A program made the translations under genes and the position numbers. Of a stretch of DNA of 64,000 nt, positions 58,041 through 64,000 are shown one piece after another (positions within the stretch are counted from its first letter, which is position 1; every line of letters starts with the position of its first letter). Source of the DNA: Rhyzopertha dominica (taxonomy: Eukaryota; Arthropoda; Insecta; Coleoptera; Bostrichidae); NCBI GenBank assembly GCA_025024175.1, contig QCXZ01000075.1, positions 7,130,001 through 7,194,000 of the forward strand, read 5' to 3'. The notes under the pieces are model-generated. The model made no database searches. It was given only the letters and a program-made list of their open reading frames with translations, and was not told the origin of the DNA.

Positions 58041-58732
58041 TTTATCTTATCTTATCTTTTCCTATCGTTTGAGCGTTAATTTTTTTAGCATAAAGGCTGA
58101 AGAGTACTCTCTTATTTTAAGTGAAGGGAAAGAAAATTTCTTGTTTAGTAAATTACAATTGCTGCAATACGTTCCACGACATATCTACAAGACAGAGCTC
58201 TTCTACATAATAGTAGAGCTGTTATGGAATTGTTTCTTCAAAGCTTCACAAATAAGTGGACTAGTCATGATGAAAGTGGTAAACTTTTTGTTGTTGTTGT
58301 TGTTGTTTTCTCTGATGCTATAGATGCATGTTGAGGGAAATGTTAAACAGTGATATCATGCCCTTGATACAACAGACTCCAGAACTTTTTAACACAATTG
58401 TCTTTTCTTCTTTAGCATCATTCATTCTTTACTTCAAATATACAGTGACTCATTTAAAAATGAGGAAGCGTTTGCGTAACGATTTCAACAATGTTCTAAA
58501 CTGAACATAACGAAATGTAAATACTATAGAAATATAGAAACACGACGAACTCCGCAAGAGGCGCACATCAGATTTTTTTTGAAATTGCGAATATCCGCTA
58601 TTCTTTAATTTTATTCAGAACCATCAGTTTTAAGAAAACGCCTGTGAGTGTGTATTATCAACATATTCCGTAATGTTTTGTGGGATAATTAACTTTAAGC
58701 TTGCAGAAAGCGCACATTTCGGAGCTGTGGTG

Positions 58733-59537
58733 CAGTGTTGCCAGGCCTTGCTTCATAAATTATGGTAGGTATCAACTTCAAAATATTATGGTATTTTGGC
58801 ACAAATTATGGTATATGCATTATCGTTGGTTGACGATCAACGACATATACAGGGTCCGCCACTTACAACTCCCCAGGCTCGTATTTTCTTTATTTTTTTT
58901 ACGTACAACCTTAAGTTATATCTCAAATTGTAGGTCTTTTTAAACACTTTGAAGATAGCTTGGTGGGTGTTCAAAAATTTTTTTTGCAGATTATCATATT
59001 TTGTATTTAAAGTTCGTTTTTGTAAATATTTTTTAACCTTACCTCGTATAATAAATATTGCTTTACAGTTGAATGCCGACTTTTGTCTTTTTCAATTTGT
59101 GTCATTGCCATGTATGCGTAATTTTTACTCCTTCTTAGGGAAAACAAGAAAAACTAGTCGCCGTCATTTTCTTTAAATAGGGTTGTTCAGAATTTTTAGG
59201 TGTTAGTTTAGTAGCTTATTACAGTACAAGTTGTGCCTACATACCCATCGCTGTACAAAAAACCCCAAAATTTTAAGTAACTTTTGAATAAATCAAGTAC
59301 CAAGTTTGCTCTAAAGAGAGAGAGGCTAAGAAATGAAACCCTATGTCGAGGCTAGTACGCGATGTAGAAAACCAAGCTTGCCGTGATGTAATTTTTGTGT
59401 TATATAAAAAAAAACTGAAATTGACTCTGTACAAATTATGGTAAAATGTGGATACCATGATAGTTTATTATGGTATATGGTATTTGCCATACCATTATGG
59501 TATATATACCATAATTATGGTATGGATGGCAACACTG
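58733..59537. mobile_element. Non-autonomous hAT-type transposon (805 bp)
   Basis: The ends CAGTGTTGCCA (11 bp, inverted at 59527-59537) are flanked by the exact 8-bp duplication CTGTGGTG (58725-58732 and 59538-59545). Both ends are filled with TTATGGTAT / ATACCATAA words in both orientations, densest at 59440-59525, a likely binding array for the transposase. Two ORFs of 75-80 residues inside show no known domain. Confidence 0.85.
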
Positions 59538-59549
59538 CTGTGGTGTGAC

Positions 59550-60586
59550 ATTGATCTGCAACCTTCAACTACTATCGCCGTGCATATTGTAGCTTGGCAG
59601 CAGTTACAAAAAGGCGGCACAAAGAATTCAGAATTCAACGCCGCCCGCGTTGCATGAATCATTAATAGAAGCACTGCATTTATAACGCACTATTGGAAAA
59701 AACACTGATATGTCAGATGTTTCGAATTCCTATTTTGAAAGAGACGGGCTTATCTCTGTATTTGGGAGCTAGGTTGGATATATTCATAAGCTGGCAGTTA
59801 ATGAGATGTTATGAAAAGAAGCAATGTCCAAAAAGATTGTAAGGAGTTGTTTAAGTAGTTACTGCACAATTGTGCAGTGTGCGATTAGAGATTGACATGT
59901 TCTCTGTCCGAAATTACGAACACCAGGCTGTTCATGTTAATAAAAATAACACCAGAAAATTCTGGTATGGACACGGTGTTGCAGTTTTAGACGCATCGAA
60001 TAAAGCACTTACCAGCTGTAAATTGCAACTGTGTAACTTGCATTTGTTTTCCTAGAAGAACAGGTAAACTGCTTGTTTCGTGGTTCTGATCAGCATACAC
60101 CTATTACATTCGACGTATTAATGTGTTTAAATCAATTTCATCATATTGTTTAGCGATTTCTGAAAATTTCAATATTTCCTTTGGTTTTCATAGTCTGGTG
60201 CTTGTATGTACATTTTGTATGTGAAATGGGTGAAGGAACTGCTCTCCAGTAATTCTATTTGTACTGCTTCTGCTAACACCCATCTAGGTTTCAATTAATC
60301 TTGAACTAGTTCCTGGATCATTTTCCAATATTTCCAAAGTATTCTAGTGTTCTAACATATTTTGTGCTATCAGAAAAGTTTTAGTTACCTTTGAAAAAGC
60401 GATTTTCACAAAGGCGCTTTTACGATACTTCTCATTACAAAAACCCAGCACCAATAGCATATTTTAGTGAGTTACGTTTAAAATTGGTAGCAGGTGTTTT
60501 GACAGGTATTAGTTTCTTTTTATTCGTTAAATTAAGTTGTAATTGTAGTTATTATTTTAATTGAAATTCAATTTATTTCTATTATT
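59550..60586. other. Stretch without recognisable gene
   Basis: Short ORFs only; AT-rich. Confidence 0.4.
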
Positions 60587-60595
60587 ATATATTAT

Positions 60596-61351
60596 ACAGT
60601 GTGTCGCTTTTAAGATGAAGAGACCCCCATATTTTAGTTATTTAAAGGAATACAGATCTGTATTTTCCTATTTTCGCACAGTAATAAACGGTGACGGGTC
60701 ATATTTTTTTAAGATACTTAACCAAATTCTGAATTTTAAACTCGGCCTACTACGAATTGACAAATAGAGCCAATTTTCAATATTTTGTTTCGCGTTAGAG
60801 ATATCGAAAAAAATTATTAGAAAAAGTTGTTCAGAATATTTTTCTAGGTTCGTATACCAATTTTCATGGCAAAATTTGCATTCTTAATTTTTTCAATATA
60901 TTGATATTTAAAAATTATTACGTTTTCTTTTTTTAATTTTATACTTTATGTGCCATGGAAAATAATAAAATTGACAGAAGTGTCAACTACTAGTCAGTTT
61001 GGACTTTATTGCGTAAATTTTTAGTTATAAAATTTAAAAAAAAATGTAATAGTTTTAAGATACCAACATATTGAAAAAGTTTAAAATGCTTAAAAATTGG
61101 TATGCGGACCTAAAAAAATATTCTGAACAACTTTCTCTAATAACTTTTTCGATATCTCTAACGCGAAACAAAATATTGAGAATCAGGCCTATCTGTCTAT
61201 TCGTAGTAGGCAGAGTTTAAAATTCAGAATTCGATTAAATATCTTAAAAAATATGACCGGTCACCGTCTATGACTGTGCGAAAATTCAGGTCTGTATTCC
61301 TTTAAATAACTAAAATATGGGGGTGTCTTCATCTTAAATACGATACAATGT
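60596..61351. mobile_element. 756-bp foldback element with arms of about 290 bp (Mutator-like?)
   Basis: 60596-60890 and 61060-61351 are inverted copies at high identity (for example AAGATGAAGAGACCCCCATA and its counterpart, and TTTCGCGTTAGAGATATCGA in both). An exact 9-bp duplication ATATATTAT flanks it (60587-60595 and 61352-61360). Very long arms and a 9-bp duplication are the features of Mutator-like foldback elements; other superfamilies are not excluded. Only a short AT-rich loop lies between the arms. The ORFs in the arms are not genes. Confidence 0.8.
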
Positions 61352-61364
61352 ATATATTATGTCT

Positions 61365-62340
61365 ATTATGTTTATTATCAGAGGCAAACCTTGTGAAGAT
61401 TACCAATAATACCTCAGGAGTCCGCTTGACGCCTTTAAAAAAAAGAACCACATGTACTCTCATTTGTTTAGCCCGCTATAGCTATTTCTTATACCATAAC
61501 GTAGCAAATATTCCTTATAGCTCTATATGGCACGCCGTTTTGGATACGTAGGGATTACAGAAGGACTTGGAGTTAAGTTTTTATAGTCATACTACATAAT
61601 TCTATATTTAGCACTTTTAAAACAATCTGAGCTAGTAGGGTGTAAAGTAACTTAGTTTATAGTTGGCAGGTATGGCATTAGCATTAAGTGCAAACAATAT
61701 AAAAAAGCAAAGTTAGCTAAGACTTTAACAGTTATTACGAAAAATATCAGCTTGGACCTCATTACGTAGATTTGCTACCAGTCTTTTTCATCAAAGCAAA
61801 CACGAATAAGCTCTCAAACAGCTCCCAAACTGCACCACATATCCCCTGAAGCGTTGCTAGCCCCATTCCCAATAAAACACCAGCTCTACTCGTCCGCAAC
61901 CGGCTTAGCGTAGTAAAACATTAACATCGACTAATTTCGTCTGGACTAGATAGACGAGCTGGCTGCTTGCAATGCAGCCCAGCCAGACAATTGAAATTTA
62001 AATAATTAAATCACCAGTGCTCTCTGCAGGTGCGCATAATGTATCAGCTCATTCGACCAGCAACGCTGCACTTGGGGCCGATGCAACAGACATCAAAGAA
62101 AATGGGATGATGGTCAATTTCAAATGCAAAGCCCTGCAAGATTTGCTGGTAGCTTTGAGCAGGTTTTGTCGTTTGAAGCATAAACCAAAAAGGTAATATC
62201 AGAATATGGTGTCGCTTTGTAGAATAAAGTAACAGTTAAGGGTCATTTTTTCTCCTTTCTTTCCATAGTGCAGTACCTATTTATTAGGCCAAAGGTAAAC
62301 ATGCGCACCTATTAAATAAATTAACATTTGTAACATTATC
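61365..62340. other. Stretch without recognisable gene
   Basis: 61770-62160 is less AT-rich but has no ORF or motif that I recognise. Confidence 0.4.
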
Positions 62341-62835
62341 AGTTTTGTCTGCATCAGAACAACCCGTGAACAGCTGTTTCGACTCATAAAGCCTCCTCAG
62401 CAATGGCAATGTGTATGCGAGAATCATAATTGTCGGAAACACCATGCTTATATTGCCAACTGACGGTGTCATCCAGCCGCCACTGTGGGGACCTGTAATC
62501 TGAACGGTAACTCACTTTGTAGTGAGCGTTTAAAAACCGACAGAGGTCCCCAACGACGGCGTCTGTAAATAGTGGAGTTCTTAGCATTATAACAATATTA
62601 GTTTATGGTAAGTCGTCTCCATCAGAACAATATGTTGACACATGTCTCGGCTATTAAAGCCTCCTCAGCATAGGTATAGATAACTTGGCGTAGACTAATA
62701 TTATTATTATGCTGAGAACTGCACTCCTTGCAAAAATCATTGATGGGGACCTCTGTCGGTTTTTAAACGCCCAATATAAGGAGGGCTACCGTTCAAATTA
62801 CAGAAAGCATGGTGTTGTCCAAAATTATAATTCTT
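62341..62835. repeat. Foldback region related to 4161-4437, ribozyme motifs inside
   Basis: About 62420-62590 and 62701-62835 are inverted arms (shared word GTTTAAAAACCGACAGAGGT and, at the outside, AAGCATGGTGTT). The minus strand holds two hammerhead-like motifs: CTGAGGA-GGCT..AGTC-GAAACAGCTG (62400-62371) and CTGAGGA-GGCT..AGCC-GAGAC (62667-62642), the second with a mutated GAAA. The right arm was later split by the insertion at 62836-62925. Confidence 0.6.
62368..62405 (-). ncRNA. Hammerhead-like motif (site 10)
   Basis: CTGAGGA, stem II GGCT/AGTC (one G-U pair) with loop TTATG, GAAA, and the palindrome ACAGCTGT then T. The core is complete, stem I is weak, as at site 2. Confidence 0.4.
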
Positions 62836-62925
62836 TGACATGTGGTTTTCAGGGCTGGTTCCCACGTTGGTTATTAGCCCGGAAAACCACATGTCATCGA
62901 CAACAACCACGGAAGGCTTCAAACC
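62836..62925 (-). mobile_element. 90-bp element, copy of 2804-2963 lacking the ribozyme
   Basis: Exact 15-bp direct repeats AAAATTATAATTCTT flank it (62821-62835 and 62926-62940). On the minus strand it reads like 2804-2963, including the 20-bp inverted repeat (62837-62856 and 62876-62895), but the whole ribozyme segment is missing between GGGCT and AATAACCAACGTGG. Confidence 0.7.
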
Positions 62926-62944
62926 AAAATTATAATTCTTGTAA

Positions 62945-64000
62945 ATTAAAATTTATTTAATAATGCAGAAGCAAAAGGACTACTTTGGGTTTCTTGAGGA
63001 TCGCCAAGCTGTATATTTTATCAATCGCAACCTACAGCTTTATAAAGTTGCCAAAAATAAGATGACGAAAGGTACCTAATTTGTGCGGATGCTTAAACGA
63101 ACTCCACATTTTATTGGTAAGCGAGAGCCGTCGTATGGTTGAGCATCAGCACTGACCCTAAACATTGCGTACAGAAGTCGCGCTGGTGTACTCTGATCCA
63201 CCCCACTTATTAACCTCAACAGTTGTCAATAGCAAGGAACACGAAGGTACAATTTTGTTTATAAATAAGACAGTATATTTGCAATTGAAAAATCATATAG
63301 AGCTCTCAGGACGTTCCTTTACTATTTTGTTTTTACAACATATTTTTTCAGAATAAATAGAATATTTTGACATTTTCTTAAAACTACTTGAGTTACTTTG
63401 TAGAAGATATACTTATCAGGTGTGGCTGAGAAGAGCCGTTTCAGGAAAAAATCTATTTAAATTTAGCCCTCCGTCCTAATGTAATAAGCGTATTTTAATG
63501 AACTGACAGTCTAATCATACTAATTTAATAAAACCCAACATAAAACAGTGTAGATTTGTTATGTAACGGCAATAGGAAGGGTAATACTAATAATAATAAA
63601 AATAAACAATAGCAGTAATCATATGTAAGCATAAATAATATCTATACATTTATTTAAAAGGTGTTAAAAATGCGTAGAATTCAACTCAAAGTATTTCAAA
63701 CACCTTTTAAATAAATAGGTATATATTAATTTATGCATCGATATGGATATCGTTATTGGTTTTTCCTTTTTTAAATACTACTCTTCATATTGTATTGTGC
63801 TGTTACAATATAATAATTATATTGTATTTTATCTTGAAAGAAGGTATAACGGTCGTAATTGTTAAAATATTGAACTATATTATATTATATTATATCATAG
63901 GTTGTATTTAATTAATATGTTTTGAGCTGCCAAGTTCTTCAACTTGCAGGATTAATCGATTTTATTCAAATTGTAAGTATTCTCTTATTATTATTTGGAA
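62945..64000. other. AT-rich end of window, no gene recognised
   Basis: Contains a hairpin with 38-bp arms (63629-63665 and 63699-63736; outer words GCATAAAT and ATTTATGC, inner AAAAGGTGTT/AACACCTTTT) and a short (TATAT)n tract near 63875-63895. No supported ORF. Confidence 0.5.

Noticed and set aside
62384..62960. Two similar ORFs starting MLRT on opposite strands, looking like a paralogous gene pair
   Set aside because: They are the two arms of an inverted repeat read on opposite strands, not genes.
1..64000. CRISPR arrays, prokaryotic operons, ribosome-binding sites, riboswitches
   Set aside because: Nothing of the kind was seen; introns, THAP/BED fingers, SINEs and hAT/PLE elements indicate animal nuclear DNA.

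Overview
This is an AT-rich eukaryotic window, most likely from an insect. I lean weakly towards a hemipteran because of the mix of THAP, hAT/BED, YqaJ-like and Penelope-like relics. There are no operons, ribosome-binding sites, CRISPR arrays or rRNA. Scattered N runs point to a draft assembly. Nearly everything recognisable is mobile DNA, in several nested layers and mostly decayed.

Only one convincing host gene is visible: a compact two-exon gene on the minus strand (49431-50013). It encodes a 132-residue single-domain ricin-B-type (beta-trefoil) lectin without a signal peptide, and has its own TATA box, GT-AG intron and AATAAA signal. A weaker candidate is a Ly6/three-finger-like exon at 3812-4039, inside one of a few CpG-rich islands (3630-4040, 8940-9370, 26500-26950, 57240-57790).

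Layout: 1-4 kb holds a Tc1/mariner-type element (977-3240) with TA duplications and a short ribozyme-bearing element nested in it. 4-14 kb holds a ribozyme-bearing foldback, two hAT elements with exact 8-bp duplications, a broken TE-like ORF of an unclassified family, and pogo and DDE relics. 16-25 kb is dominated by three Penelope-like elements (PLEs, with RT and GIY-YIG domains) and two further mariner copies. 25-31 kb has hairpins, a hAT-like element, a 145-bp ribozyme element and a tRNA-headed SINE. 32-35.5 kb is a 3.4-kb hAT element containing a PLE and a non-LTR retrotransposon. 36-48 kb has THAP, YqaJ, non-LTR and PLE relics. 47.6-55.5 kb holds two copies of a THAP-coding inverted-repeat element on either side of the lectin gene. 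55.9-63.7 kb has a Harbinger-like element, a hAT element, a 756-bp long-armed foldback with a 9-bp duplication, and a second ribozyme-bearing foldback region.

The most interesting signal is a recurrent RNA motif: CTGANGA, a self-complementary stem II, GAAA, a short palindrome (AGCGCT, ACGT, ATACGTAT or ACAGCTGT), often followed by a strand that pairs back to the bases before CTGA. This is the layout of a minimal type I hammerhead ribozyme whose stem III would form between two copies. I find about a dozen, intact to decayed. They lie just downstream of the GIY-YIG domain in three PLEs, and also inside very short elements (about 90-160 bp) with their own 7- or 15-bp target duplications. This suggests small non-autonomous retrozyme-like elements mobilised by PLE machinery. 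Hammerheads in PLE terminal repeats are known; the short elements seen here are the part that deserves checking.
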